DNA of 64,000 bases, taken from assembly GCA_040400085.1 (NCBI GenBank), contig JBBAQX010000009.1:28978-92977 (forward strand). The letters are read 5' to 3'. Below are positions 43,384-52,883 of the stretch, piece after piece. A program made the translations under genes and the position numbers. The notes beneath the pieces were generated by a model. The model was not told the origin of the DNA. It did not search any database and was given only the letters and a program-made list of their open reading frames with translations. The DNA comes from HNR sp040400085 (GTDB taxonomy: Bacteria > Actinomycetota > Actinomycetes > Actinomycetales > Microbacteriaceae). Within the stretch, counting starts at the first letter, position 1; every line of letters begins with the position of its first letter.

Positions 43384-44304
43384 TTAGGGTACAGAAACTA
43401 CTGTAGCACCTTTGAAGTCAACCGCCAGCGGTAATGATCTCCAGGGCGTTTCGGACACACCCTCAGCGAGCTCTGTCGCCGAAGCGCGTAGTGCGGGATC
43501 ACTACAGAGTACAAGTATCGAGGGCCCGGCTCCGGACACGACAGCCGGGTAACCCGCCTCTCGCAGGGCAGCGATCAGGTCACGGGTCTGAGGCATCGCC
43601 TCTCCCCTGTAATTTTGATGCAGGCGGTCTTCCGTCGATTCAAAAAGCAGTTCGGGACTCTGAGTCAGCGCCGCGACGAGCAAGGCCGAGCGCGAGACGT
43701 TGAACACAGCATCCTCGTGCGGAACCGTCTGCGGTTGCAAACTACGTGCGACCTTCGTAGACAGCGTAAACTCGGGCACGAGAACCAGGGGCGAAACGCC
43801 CCGATGTACGTTGAGCTTCTTATGTTTTGGTCCCCCAACACCCGTCCAAGCGATGGTGAGACCACCGAAGAGAGCCGGAGCAACGTTATCAGGATGCCCT
43901 TCCTGCTCTGTCGCGATTGCAAGAAGAGTGTCGTGATCGATGTCGACAATGCCCTCAAGCAACCCCCGCGCGGCCATGATACCCGAGACGATCGCCGTTC
44001 CGGAAGAACCCAGGCCACGCCCGTGAGGGATCTCGTTTCGGGCGACAACGTTCAGTCCGGGAAGCGGCTGGCCCATCCGTTCAAAAGTGTAAGCAATAGA
44101 GCGCACGACCAGATTGCTCTCGTCGGTGGGGACTTCTCCCTCTCCCACCCCGTGGACTTCAACCGTCGCACCGGGCTCGTCACGAACCGTGACCTCAAGC
44201 TCGTCGTAGAGTGCAAGAGCGAGTCCAAGGGTATCGAAGCCTGGCCCAAGATTTGCCGTCGTCGCAGGAACGCGAACGCGGACGGCCCGTCCGTTCAAGT
44301 TCAC
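43384..44304 (-). CDS. thrB: Homoserine kinase
   Basis: The 306-residue GHMP kinase phosphorylates homoserine. Motifs: VRVPATTANLGPGFDTLGLA, the ATP loop IPHGRGLGSSGTAIVSG, and SGAGPSILVL. It overlaps thrC by four bases and completes the hom-thrC-thrB operon. Confidence 0.96.
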   Translation of the reverse strand: MNLNGRAVRVRVPATTANLGPGFDTLGLALALYDELEVTVRDEPGATVEVHGVGEGEVPTDESNLVVRSIAYTFERMGQPLPGLNVVARNEIPHGRGLGSSGTAIVSGIMAARGLLEGIVDIDHDTLLAIATEQEGHPDNVAPALFGGLTIAWTGVGGPKHKKLNVHRGVSPLVLVPEFTLSTKVARSLQPQTVPHEDAVFNVSRSALLVAALTQSPELLFESTEDRLHQNYRGEAMPQTRDLIAALREAGYPAVVSGAGPSILVLCSDPALRASATELAEGVSETPWRSLPLAVDFKGATVVSVP

Positions 44305-45383
44305 TCTGCACCCTTCGCCAGACCCAGCACGCTTGCCACCTCGGCAACGTCAACGGGCACAACGGTTGGCTGAACATCATTGCCATCTTCTCCGCGGAGG
44401 GCCCAGTGCGGGTCCTTCAGACCGTGACCGGTAACCGTTATCGTCACGGTCGAGCCGGCAGGGATCTCACCCGACGCTGCGCGCTCAAGCAGGCCCGCAA
44501 CTCCGATAGCGGATGCCGGTTCCACAAATACGCCGACCTCGGCCGACAGGATGCGGTGCGCCTCGAGGATCTTAGCGTCGCTGATTGCGCCAAAGTAGCC
44601 GTTGCTGTCATCGCGGGCGGCGAGCGCAAACTCCCAGGAGGCAGGGTTTCCGATGCGGATGGCGCTAGCGATGGTCTCGGGCTGCTTGACGGGGTGCCCC
44701 AGAACGATCGGGGCACTTCTCTCTGCCTGGAAGCCAAACATGCGGGGGACGATATTAGCGAGTCCGGCATCCGCATATTCGCGATATCCACGATGGTAAG
44801 CCGTGTAGTTTCCAGCATTGCCGACGGGGATGAAGTGAAAATCTGGGGCATATCCCAGCTGTTCTACAATCTCAAACGCACCGGTCTTCTGCCCATCAAT
44901 GCGGTCGGGATTCACCGAGTTCACGAGGTGCACGGGGTAGTTCGCCGAGAGCTCGCGCGCGATGTCGAGGCAGTCATCGAAGTTTCCCTGGACCTGAAGC
45001 AGAGTCGCGTTGTGGGCGATTGCCTGGCTGAGCTTGCCCATCGCAATCTTTCCCTCGGGAACAAGCACAGCAGCTGTGATCCCGGCGTGGGTCGCGTATG
45101 CCGCGGCGGAGGCCGAGGTATTTCCTGTCGAAGCGCAGATAACGGCCTTAGCCCCGTGTTCGACGGCCTTGGAAATGGCTGTTGTCATGCCGCGGTCCTT
45201 GAACGACCCGGTGGGGTTCATCCCCTCGCACTTCACGAAAACCTTCGCTCCTGTGCGCGCGGAAAGCGCCGGTGCGGGAATAAGCGGCGTTCCGCCCTCG
45301 CCCAGAGTGACAACGGGAGTTGCCTCGGTCACATTCAAACGGTCGCCATATTCGCGGATGACACCGCGCCAAAGGTTGGCCAT
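44301..45383 (-). CDS. thrC: Threonine synthase
   Basis: The 360-residue PLP enzyme converts O-phosphohomoserine to threonine. The PLP Lys lies in MNPTGSFKDRGM, with ASTGNTSASAAAYA as the phosphate loop. It shares one base with the hom stop and overlaps thrB. Confidence 0.96.
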   Translation of the reverse strand: MANLWRGVIREYGDRLNVTEATPVVTLGEGGTPLIPAPALSARTGAKVFVKCEGMNPTGSFKDRGMTTAISKAVEHGAKAVICASTGNTSASAAAYATHAGITAAVLVPEGKIAMGKLSQAIAHNATLLQVQGNFDDCLDIARELSANYPVHLVNSVNPDRIDGQKTGAFEIVEQLGYAPDFHFIPVGNAGNYTAYHRGYREYADAGLANIVPRMFGFQAERSAPIVLGHPVKQPETIASAIRIGNPASWEFALAARDDSNGYFGAISDAKILEAHRILSAEVGVFVEPASAIGVAGLLERAASGEIPAGSTVTITVTGHGLKDPHWALRGEDGNDVQPTVVPVDVAEVASVLGLAKGAE

Positions 45384-46699
45384 TAGATTCCTTCAATTCG
45401 CAAAACACTTTTCACCGCGGTAACAACACCGAGAGTTGCCAATTCCTTCACGGTAGAAGACAGGGCTGAATCCCGAGCAGTGTGAGTCCCAATGACAAGA
45501 GTAGCGGTGCGAGCATCCTCTTCGCCTATCGACGCCGATTGGACCACAGTTTCCACCGATACCCCGTGGGTGGCGAGCACACTTGCTACCCGGGCCAACA
45601 CGCCCGGTTCGTCGCTGACCTCAAGGGTAAATTGGTAACGAGTCTCGATCGCACCCACCGGCACAACGGGCAGATTCGCATGCGCTTTCTGAGCGACACC
45701 CGGGCCGCCAGCAACATGCCTGCGCGCCGCGGACACGACGTCGCCAAGCACAGCTGACGCGGTCTCGACGCCTCCTGCTCCGGCGCCATAGAACATCAGG
45801 CTTCCGGCAGCCTCAGCCTCAACGAACACGGCATTCTTTCCCTCATAGACGGTCGCAAGAGGATGCTCGCGGCTAATCAAGGCCGGATACACTCGCGCTG
45901 ACACCGATTCGACTCCCGTCTCGGGGTCAGCGAGACGCTCAGCAATAGCCAGCAGTTTGATCACGTAACCGGCCTCGCGGGCCGCGCGCACCTGATCAAG
46001 AGTGACCGAGGTGATCCCCTCACGATGTACCTGGTTCACAGGAACAGAGGTGTGGAAGGCGAGGCTCGCAAGGATTGTCACCTTCTGAGCAGCATCGTAG
46101 CCCTCAACGTCAAGGGTCGGGTCAGCCTCGAGGAAACCAAGCTCTAGTGCTACCTTCGCGGCATCCTCAGCGCTATCGCCGAAGCGGTCCATCCGATCAA
46201 GGATGTAATTCGTGCTGCCGTTGACGATGCCCATCACCCGATTGATGCGGTCCCCAGCAAGGCTGTCGCGCAGGGGGCGCAAGATCGGGATCGCCGCCGC
46301 AACGGAGGCCTCGTAATACAACTGGGCTCCGACCTGATCGGCGATCTCGAAGAGTTCGTCTCCGTGCTCCGCGAGGAGCGCCTTGTTCGCCGTAATCACA
46401 TCCGCCCCGGACGTCAGGGCCTGGATGATGTAGCTGCGAGCAGGCTCGATCCCACCCATGAGCTCGATCACGATGTCAGAACTCGTAATCAACGCCTCCG
46501 CGTCGGTCGTATACAGTTCTGCGGGCAGCTCTACATCGCGCTTCCCATCGAGATTGCGCACCGCAATCCCCGCCAGCTCGAGGCGTGCACCGACACGCGA
46601 GGCCAGCTCATCCGCGTGCTCAAGGAGCAGACGGGCCGTCTGCGATCCCACGGAACCCGCTCCCAAGAGCGCGACTCGCAGATTTCTATACTCGATCAT
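45383..46699 (-). CDS. hom: Homoserine dehydrogenase
   Basis: The 438-residue enzyme reduces aspartate semialdehyde to homoserine. It has the Rossmann motif VALLGAGSVGSQTARLL, GIVNGSTNYIL and LGFLEADPTLDVEGYDAAQK, and a C-terminal ACT domain (YQFTLEVSDEPGVLARVASV) for threonine feedback. The ATG at 46699 has AAGGAG; it overlaps the lysA end by 14 bases. Confidence 0.96.
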   Translation of the reverse strand: MIEYRNLRVALLGAGSVGSQTARLLLEHADELASRVGARLELAGIAVRNLDGKRDVELPAELYTTDAEALITSSDIVIELMGGIEPARSYIIQALTSGADVITANKALLAEHGDELFEIADQVGAQLYYEASVAAAIPILRPLRDSLAGDRINRVMGIVNGSTNYILDRMDRFGDSAEDAAKVALELGFLEADPTLDVEGYDAAQKVTILASLAFHTSVPVNQVHREGITSVTLDQVRAAREAGYVIKLLAIAERLADPETGVESVSARVYPALISREHPLATVYEGKNAVFVEAEAAGSLMFYGAGAGGVETASAVLGDVVSAARRHVAGGPGVAQKAHANLPVVPVGAIETRYQFTLEVSDEPGVLARVASVLATHGVSVETVVQSASIGEEDARTATLVIGTHTARDSALSSTVKELATLGVVTAVKSVLRIEGI

Positions 46700-48071
46700 G
46701 TGTCTCCTTGTGTGAAAAATTAGTGATCCCGCAATCGCGAGACAAAATCTCGGCAAGTCCCTCGCCGCGAACGATCATCCGTGAAACGCCGTTCTTGACC
46801 GCTACCACCGGAGGCCTTCCCAGATAGTTATAGTTACTCGACAGTGACCAGCAATACGCCCCCGTAGCTGGGACCGCCACGAGATCATCCGGAGCGATAT
46901 CCGACGGAAGATAATCCTTGTACACGAGGATGTCACCGCTTTCGCAATGCTTACCGGCGAGACGGATCAACATGGGATCGGCATCCGATTCGCGATTCGC
47001 GAGGCTCACCGAGTAATCGGCGTTATACAGGGCCGGGCGAGCGTTATCGCTCATGCCACCGTCGACGCTGACATAGGTTCGGGTTCCACCGTCGGAGAGC
47101 GCAACCGGCTTTATAGTTCCCACGGTGTACAGCGTGAGCGTCGATGGGCCAACCACGGCACGGCCAGGCTCGAACGACACAACGGGCATCGGGATGCCGA
47201 GCTCGACGACTGTGTCGCGAACGGTATCCGCGATCTGGTTGGCGAGGTCATCGATTACGGGAGGGTCGTCGCTCTCAACATAGGCGATGCCGAACCCCCC
47301 GCCGAGGTTCAGCTCGGGAACCGGTCCGTCCTCGAGAAGTTGCTTATGAACGCTCAGGAGGCGGGCCGCGGACTCCGCGAAACCGTCCGACGCAAAGATT
47401 TGCGATCCGATGTGGCAGTGCAGGCCGAGGAAGTTGAGGCTGGAATGGCTGCGGATCTGGGCGACGGCGGCAGGAGCATCCGTCATTGGAAGACCAAACT
47501 TTTGATCCTCATGTGAGGTCGCCAGGAAATCGTGGGTGCTCGCGTGAACACCGCTGTTGACCCGTAACCGAACGTTCTGGACGACACCGGCGTTGGACGC
47601 GGCCGCGGCGACCCGCTCAATTTCAATGATGCTGTCGATCACAATGCTGCCGACGCCCGCGTCAACAGCCATCGCGATCTCGGCGACGGACTTATTGTTT
47701 CCGTGCAGGCCAATCTTCGCCGGGGGAACCTCGGCGGCGAGCGCGACAGCTAGCTCTCCCCCGCTGCACACATCGACGCCCATCCCGGCGTCGACCGCCC
47801 AGCGAGCAACCTCGGTGCACAGGAACGCTTTGCCAGCGTAATACGTTTTGGCCGTGGCTCCGATACGGGCAAAAGCCGATTCGAAGGCCTCACGAATCTC
47901 GCGCGCCCTCTCACGAACATCCGCCTCATCGACCACAAAAACAGGGGTGCCGTATTGCTGGGCGAGGTCGGTGACGCGCACGCCAGCTACCGTGGCAACC
48001 CCGTCACTATCGCGGGTCGTATTTCTAGAAAAAATCTTCGAACTCACAAGATTGATATCACGTTCAGACAC
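46686..48071 (-). CDS. lysA: Diaminopimelate decarboxylase
   Basis: The 461-residue PLP enzyme makes lysine from meso-diaminopimelate. The PLP Lys is in KTYYAGKAFL; LGLHCHIGSQI, NLGGGFGIAY and CESGDIL (active-site Cys of the partner subunit) are present. GTG start at 48071. It is the first gene of the lysA-hom-thrC-thrB set. Confidence 0.96.
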   Translation of the reverse strand: MSERDINLVSSKIFSRNTTRDSDGVATVAGVRVTDLAQQYGTPVFVVDEADVRERAREIREAFESAFARIGATAKTYYAGKAFLCTEVARWAVDAGMGVDVCSGGELAVALAAEVPPAKIGLHGNNKSVAEIAMAVDAGVGSIVIDSIIEIERVAAAASNAGVVQNVRLRVNSGVHASTHDFLATSHEDQKFGLPMTDAPAAVAQIRSHSSLNFLGLHCHIGSQIFASDGFAESAARLLSVHKQLLEDGPVPELNLGGGFGIAYVESDDPPVIDDLANQIADTVRDTVVELGIPMPVVSFEPGRAVVGPSTLTLYTVGTIKPVALSDGGTRTYVSVDGGMSDNARPALYNADYSVSLANRESDADPMLIRLAGKHCESGDILVYKDYLPSDIAPDDLVAVPATGAYCWSLSSNYNYLGRPPVVAVKNGVSRMIVRGEGLAEILSRDCGITNFSHKETHDRV

Positions 48072-48199
48072 CCGAACATCCTACAGGTGAGCCGCGCATT
48101 CTGCGGAATGTTAGGGCGAGGCGTCACCCATTTAATGAGAGTTTAGGCGCTCCTATCGGGGCCATCGTCAACGCGAACAAGGCTGGTAGCGTTAACCTC

Positions 48200-48712
48200 G
48201 TGAAGACACCTGATCTGCCCCCAACCGCGACCACGCCGTTGAGCGTATCGGCGACGATCTCGGCCTGGTATTTTTTGTTTTACACAATCGTGCTGGTCAT
48301 GGCCTACACCTTTGCGGAGGCGGGAACCCCAGGAATCGTCACATTCATCATCGCCATACTCGGCACCGGCGCGCTCTCTGTTGGGCTGTTTATGCTGGCA
48401 CGAAACCTACGAAAAGAAGCTCTCACCCGGGCCTATCCTGCCAGGAACGCAACTGTCTGGCGGCGCATACTCGCGGTGGTCGTTCTCCTCGTCAGCGTTT
48501 TCGGCGCGGTCACCGGAGCGCCATATATCTTCGCGACGTTCATCGTGTCGACATCGGGAGCTAGCGGAGATGGCGGGCTCACCGCGCTCATCAACTACAC
48601 GCTGTTCTCGCTGGTTGCCGTGGCCGCACTCTCGCTCGGCGCGATGCTGTGGCGAGCTGGCGGCGCGTACCCCGGACACGACGCGCAGAAAGCTAGCCAG
48701 TCAATGCCCTAA
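48200..48712 (+). CDS. Small membrane protein, unknown
   Basis: The 170-residue protein has four hydrophobic segments (YFLFYTIVLVMAYTFA; FIIAILGTGALSVGLFMLAR; ILAVVVLLVSVFGAVTGAPY; LFSLVAVAALSLGAMLWRAG) and a short hydrophilic tail. No family is recognised. The start is a GTG; the gene is divergent from lysA and overlaps the DUF2993 stop by four bases, tail to tail. Confidence 0.7.
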   Translation: MKTPDLPPTATTPLSVSATISAWYFLFYTIVLVMAYTFAEAGTPGIVTFIIAILGTGALSVGLFMLARNLRKEALTRAYPARNATVWRRILAVVVLLVSVFGAVTGAPYIFATFIVSTSGASGDGGLTALINYTLFSLVAVAALSLGAMLWRAGGAYPGHDAQKASQSMP

Positions 48713-49473
48713 CCGCAAACGCCGTCTTCTCGCTGCGTTGGGTCAGAGATAAACGTGGGCGCCATCGTGAAGTTGAAGGTGTAGCTATTCTCACCCGTCT
48801 CCAAAGAGGTCAGGGTGAGACCCTTCGGAAAGAATTGCGCAACGCAGAGAGTTTGCGGGGCAAGCGCAGCGGAAGCAATATCACCGTATTTGGCCACGGC
48901 ATCCTCCACCGAGATATCGGCACCATCAACGGCAACTCGCACAGGCGTCAGCGTCACATTGTTGTCCTGGGCGGCCACCGAAAACCACACGTCAACGGTC
49001 ACGTCAAACCCAAAAACAGAATAGACCTTCGTGGCGTGGAGAAGCCCCTCCTCAAGAACGGCACCATCGATGGGGGCAGCCCCCGAGTTCACAATCGAGT
49101 TTGCTAACTTCGCTCCGTCCATGGCGACGGACATTGTTCCACTCGTGAACGGTAAGTCCGGGTTAATCGGCAAGCCCTTGATATTCATCCGCAGGGAACC
49201 CTTGCTCGTCCCAAACCCGGCATCCTCCGCTGAGATAGTAACCTCGTCAAGTTTGCCTCCCACCGCCTGAGGAATCATCATGAAGCCCCCGGTGGTCACC
49301 GTGACCTGGCCGGTGTTCTCCGCGCCGATCCGGGACGCGAATTCCTGGGCAACGGCATCCTCCACTCGATCACGAACCCACGGGTCAATAACCGCCACGG
49401 CTCCCGCGAGGAGGCCACCGAGTATCGCCAAAACGCCAAGAGAGATCAGCAGACGCTTCACGGTCTGATTCAT
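48709..49473 (-). CDS. DUF2993 (LmeA-like) lipid-binding secreted protein
   Basis: The 254-residue protein has an N-terminal signal-anchor helix (LLISLGVLAILGGLLAGAVA) and the DUF2993 fold (GGKLDEVTISAEDAGFG, LRMNIKGLPINPDLPFTSGT). Related LmeA of mycobacteria binds phospholipids in the periplasm and helps lipomannan elongation. Here it sits between lysA and argS. Confidence 0.88.
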   Translation of the reverse strand: MNQTVKRLLISLGVLAILGGLLAGAVAVIDPWVRDRVEDAVAQEFASRIGAENTGQVTVTTGGFMMIPQAVGGKLDEVTISAEDAGFGTSKGSLRMNIKGLPINPDLPFTSGTMSVAMDGAKLANSIVNSGAAPIDGAVLEEGLLHATKVYSVFGFDVTVDVWFSVAAQDNNVTLTPVRVAVDGADISVEDAVAKYGDIASAALAPQTLCVAQFFPKGLTLTSLETGENSYTFNFTMAPTFISDPTQREDGVCG

Positions 49474-49584
49474 AAGAGATGTTCCGTTCGTTGGGACACT
49501 GACCTCTCTAAACTACCGGAGAGCGCCAATGTGTGTGCACAACATCACCGTTTTTCTTAGTATCGACCGCCTGCGAAACCAGAG

Positions 49585-51282
49585 TTACATACGCTCCGGC
49601 GCCTCAACGCCCAACAGATCCAGCCCGTTGCGGATGACGACGCCAACCGAGTTGTTCAGCCACAAGCGCGTCCGATGCACGGCGGTGACTTCCTCATCGC
49701 CGAGCGGAGTCACCCGGCAGGCGTCATACCAGCGATGATATTGGCCGGCCAGGTCCTCGAGATAACGGGCGATGCGATGCGGCTCGCGTAACTCCGCAGA
49801 GTGTGCAACGATACGAGGATATTCCAGAAGTGCTCCGATGAGCTCGCCCTCGGTCGCGTGGGTGAGCAGTTCCGGGTTGAAACTTGACGTGTCCACACCC
49901 GCTGCTGCCGCATTACGGGCGACTGCGCTGGTGCGGGCGTGCGCGTATTGCACGTAGAAGACGGGGTTATCGTTGGAGCGGCTGCGCAGCTTCTCTCCAT
50001 CGAGTGACAGCGGAGAATCCGCGGGATACCGGGCCAGCCAGTACCTCAGGGCATCGGCACCGAGCCACTCGAGCAAGTCGTCCAGCTCGATGATGTTCCC
50101 GGCGCGCTTAGACAGCTTCGCCCCGTTGAGATCCACAAGCTGACCAATCATCACCTTGATATTTGTCTCGGGATTCTCTCCCGCCGCACCCGCAATCGCC
50201 TTGAGACGGTTCACATAGCCGTGGTGGTCCGCGCCGAGCAGGTAAATCTTCTCGGTAAAACCACGGTCCTTCTTGCTCAGGTAGTAGGCCGCATCAGCGG
50301 CGAAGTAGGTGTAGATGCCGTTGCCGCGGGTAATTACGCGGTCTTTGTCATCCGTAAAATCGGTGGTGCGTACCCAGACGGCGCCGTCTTCCTCGAAGAC
50401 ATGGCCCTGCGCGCGCAATCGATCGACGGATGCCTCGATCAGGCTCTGCCCCGTCTCCGGATCCGTCTCGTGCAGGCTGCGCTCCGAGAAGAACACGTCG
50501 AAGTGCACTCGGAAGTTTTCGAGAGACTGCTTGATCTCCGCGATCTGCAGCTGATAAGCACGCTCGCGGATCTCGGCGAGCGCCTCCGCCTCGGGAAGCT
50601 GGAGAACTGTGGGGGCCTCATCGAGAACCCGCTTGGCGAGCTCCGCGATGTACTCCCCCGGGTATCCGCCCTCGGGAGTGGGTTCACCCTTGGCCGCCGC
50701 GAGGACAGAATAGCCAAACTTATCCATCTGCGCGCCAGCATCGTTGATGTAATACTCGGCGGTAACGTCAGCGCCGGCGGCGCGCAGCACGCGCGCGATC
50801 GAGTCGCCCAGCGCTGCCCAGCGGGTGTGGCCCAAGTGCAGGGGGCCCGTCGGGTTTGCCGAGACGAACTCCATGTTGACGCTCAACCCGCTGAGCGAGT
50901 CGTTACGCCCGTATGCGGCCCCCTCGTCGACGATCTGCTTGATGATCTGACCGGCAGCGCCCGCCTCGAGACGGATGTTGATGAAGCCGGGGCCAGCCAC
51001 ATCGACCTCGGATACGCCCTCCGTGCTGCGCAGGGCATCCGCAATTTCGGTCGCGAGTTCGCGCGGATTCGCTCCGATGCGCTTGGCAAACTTCATAGCG
51101 GCGTTTGACGCCCAGTCGCCGTGTTCGCGGTTTCGGGGTCGCTCGACCGCTACGTCGTCGATCGATGCGGTGATGCGCTCGGCGCTGGCCTCGCTGGCAT
51201 CGCTGCGCTGATGCTCTGTGCGCTGCGCGAGGATGCCGTTGACGATGTCGAGAATGGATGCTGATAGCTGTTCAGGTGTCAC
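49585..51282 (-). CDS. argS: Arginyl-tRNA synthetase
   Basis: The 565-residue class I synthetase has the HIGH-type motif (SANPTGPLHLGHTRWAALGD), the KMSK-type loop (NGAKLSKRAGN) and the C-terminal DALR anticodon domain. GTG start at 51282. The gene is divergent from a tRNA-Arg(CCG) gene 98 bases away, one of its own substrates. Confidence 0.97.
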   Translation of the reverse strand: MTPEQLSASILDIVNGILAQRTEHQRSDASEASAERITASIDDVAVERPRNREHGDWASNAAMKFAKRIGANPRELATEIADALRSTEGVSEVDVAGPGFINIRLEAGAAGQIIKQIVDEGAAYGRNDSLSGLSVNMEFVSANPTGPLHLGHTRWAALGDSIARVLRAAGADVTAEYYINDAGAQMDKFGYSVLAAAKGEPTPEGGYPGEYIAELAKRVLDEAPTVLQLPEAEALAEIRERAYQLQIAEIKQSLENFRVHFDVFFSERSLHETDPETGQSLIEASVDRLRAQGHVFEEDGAVWVRTTDFTDDKDRVITRGNGIYTYFAADAAYYLSKKDRGFTEKIYLLGADHHGYVNRLKAIAGAAGENPETNIKVMIGQLVDLNGAKLSKRAGNIIELDDLLEWLGADALRYWLARYPADSPLSLDGEKLRSRSNDNPVFYVQYAHARTSAVARNAAAAGVDTSSFNPELLTHATEGELIGALLEYPRIVAHSAELREPHRIARYLEDLAGQYHRWYDACRVTPLGDEEVTAVHRTRLWLNNSVGVVIRNGLDLLGVEAPERM

Positions 51283-51380
51283 ACCCGCAATTCTACCGGT
51301 TGGTTTCGGGCGTTTCTGACGGGCCGCGCGCCCGATGCGGCGTTTTGGGTCGAGCAGTGCTAATCTGGTTCAGGTTCTGA

Positions 51381-51456
51381 GCCCCCTTAGCTCAGGGGAT
51401 AGAGCGTCTGCCTCCGGAGCAGAAGGCCGCTGGTTCGAATCCAGCAGGGGGCACCA
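51381..51456 (+). tRNA. tRNA-Arg (anticodon CCG)
   Basis: The acceptor stem GCCCCCT pairs with AGGGGGC, followed by A and an encoded CCA. The D arm (AGCTCAGGGGATAGAGC), anticodon stem-loop TCTGC-CTCCGGA-GCAGA with CCG at positions 34-36, and T arm CTGGTTCGAATCCAG are all standard. A TAATCT box 20 bases before the gene is a likely -10 element. No intron. Confidence 0.97.
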
Positions 51457-51637
51457 ACTTTTCTTGCCGCTGGTTCGGGACCCGCGGCATCCTCTCGTGA
51501 TACGCGCCGCGCCTCTCGCGACGCGCCCCTCCCACACTGCGCCCCTCCCGCACTGCCTGGCCTCCCTCCCCGCGCATCCCGCGCATCCTCCTCCACAGCC
51601 CTGCGCCTGAACTTTCCTCCGCATTCCCGCAAACGCT
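51457..51637. repeat. C-rich strand-biased tract with a 16-bp tandem repeat
   Basis: No gene is supported between the tRNA and 51801. Within it 51523-51554 is two copies of GCGCCCCTCCCACACT (one base different), and the plus strand from about 51500 to 51605 is nearly free of G runs. The minus strand has repeated GGGAGGGG, able to form a G-quadruplex. Confidence 0.6.
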
Positions 51638-51701
51638 AATCAGGTGGCCACAAATGACACTATTTTCCGCCTAAATCGCGTCATTTGTGGCCTACTGATT
51701 G
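51638..51701. repeat. Long palindromic repeat (REP-like), copy 2
   Basis: AATCAGGTGGCCACAAATGAC (21 of the same bases as copy 1 at 6087-6107; spelled here as AATCAGGTGGCC + ACAAATGAC) at 51638-51658 pairs with 51680-51701, two mismatches. It lies after the tRNA-Arg gene and before the DUF559 gene. Confidence 0.7.
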
Positions 51702-51800
51702 AGGTTCTGTGCCGGGATTGATCTCCGGGGACAGCTCGGAGCGCTCACAGATGTAAACAATTTTTCGCATGACTTGGGAATAGCTTGGCACTCTGTTGGG

Positions 51801-52883
51801 ATGAGAGCACGGGATGAGCAACTTCCATACGACCTTCGCGAACGGGCCTTTTCTGTAGGGGAAGCTGTCAGCAAGGGGATCAGCAGGTGGCGAATCGATG
51901 ACTCCGACCTTGAACGCCCCTTCCACGGCGTGCGAACTCCCAAAGAGCACCAACCCGTATTAGAGAATCGCTATATCTACCGTGAAAAACTCATTTTCAG
52001 ATACTGCCGAGGTTACGGCCCGATGCTGGCGCAGGGTAGGTTTTTTAGCCACCAAACTGCCGCCATAATTTGGGGAATCCCTCTTCCTCTCCAGGTAAGC
52101 AATGAAAAAACCACCGAGGGCAGACCGATTCTGCACGTATCAAGCCTTGCTCCCCAGAATCGCCCACGCGGCGCAGGCATCGTCGGGCACAGAGCGCAGC
52201 CCGTCCAGATGACGCCGATGTTGCACCGGGGTTTGCGGGTCTCGGGCCCCGTCGACACGTGGCTCGCGCTAGCGTCGCTCACCCAGGTTCACAACGGCCG
52301 GAAGGTTCCTCTCCTGAGCATCCCTGATCTGGTGGCGGCGGGCGACTATCTGATTCAGGTACCGGTGATTGCGGCATCCCCCATCGACAGATCACGGCCG
52401 TTCGCGACGATTGAGGAGTTAGCCGCCCGCGTCCACAACTTTCGCGGAAAGGGCAAACAACGACTCAAGAAGGCGCTGCCGCTGGTCCGCATGGGCAGCG
52501 AGTCACGGATGGAATCGCTTTTGCGGCTCAAGATTATTGATTCTGGCCTGCCTGAACCCGAACTCAACAGAGAAATTACGGATGCTTCGGGCACGTTCAT
52601 CGGCCGCGCCGACCTGGTCTATCCGGAGTTTCGAGTGATTGTCGAGTACGACGGAGACCAGCATCGCACAGACCTTGAACAGTACAGGAAGGACGTCAAG
52701 CGACTCTGGCAGTTCACGAAGGCTGGCTGGCAGGTCATTCGGGTGCTCTACGATGGCGTCTTTACAGACTTCAACGAGACTCGGGCAAATATCGAGCACG
52801 CCCTACGCGCGGCGGGGTGGTCGGCTTCAGCGCCCATTATTCCCAACGCAGCGGCGTCCAGCCGACCGGCCTCGGCCCGGTGA
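51801..52883 (+). CDS. DUF559 (Vsr-like) endonuclease-domain protein with AbiEi-like N-terminus
   Basis: The 360-residue protein has an N-terminal winged-helix-like part (FSVGEAVSKGISRWRIDDSD) similar to AbiEi-type antitoxin regulators and a C-terminal PD-(D/E)xK fold of the DUF559/Vsr type: IGRADLVYPEFRVIVEYDGD (metal ligands D and E), QHRTDLEQYRKDVKRLWQFT. Such proteins are frequent in Microbacteriaceae; defence or DNA repair is likely but unproven. Start placed at ATG 51801. The last 47 bases overlap the convergent SUMF1-domain gene. Confidence 0.75.
   Translation: MRARDEQLPYDLRERAFSVGEAVSKGISRWRIDDSDLERPFHGVRTPKEHQPVLENRYIYREKLIFRYCRGYGPMLAQGRFFSHQTAAIIWGIPLPLQVSNEKTTEGRPILHVSSLAPQNRPRGAGIVGHRAQPVQMTPMLHRGLRVSGPVDTWLALASLTQVHNGRKVPLLSIPDLVAAGDYLIQVPVIAASPIDRSRPFATIEELAARVHNFRGKGKQRLKKALPLVRMGSESRMESLLRLKIIDSGLPEPELNREITDASGTFIGRADLVYPEFRVIVEYDGDQHRTDLEQYRKDVKRLWQFTKAGWQVIRVLYDGVFTDFNETRANIEHALRAAGWSASAPIIPNAAASSRPASAR

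Noticed and set aside
46700..46760. Possible threonine or lysine leader or riboswitch before hom/lysA
   Set aside because: hom overlaps lysA, and no run of regulatory codons or known riboswitch core was seen before lysA.
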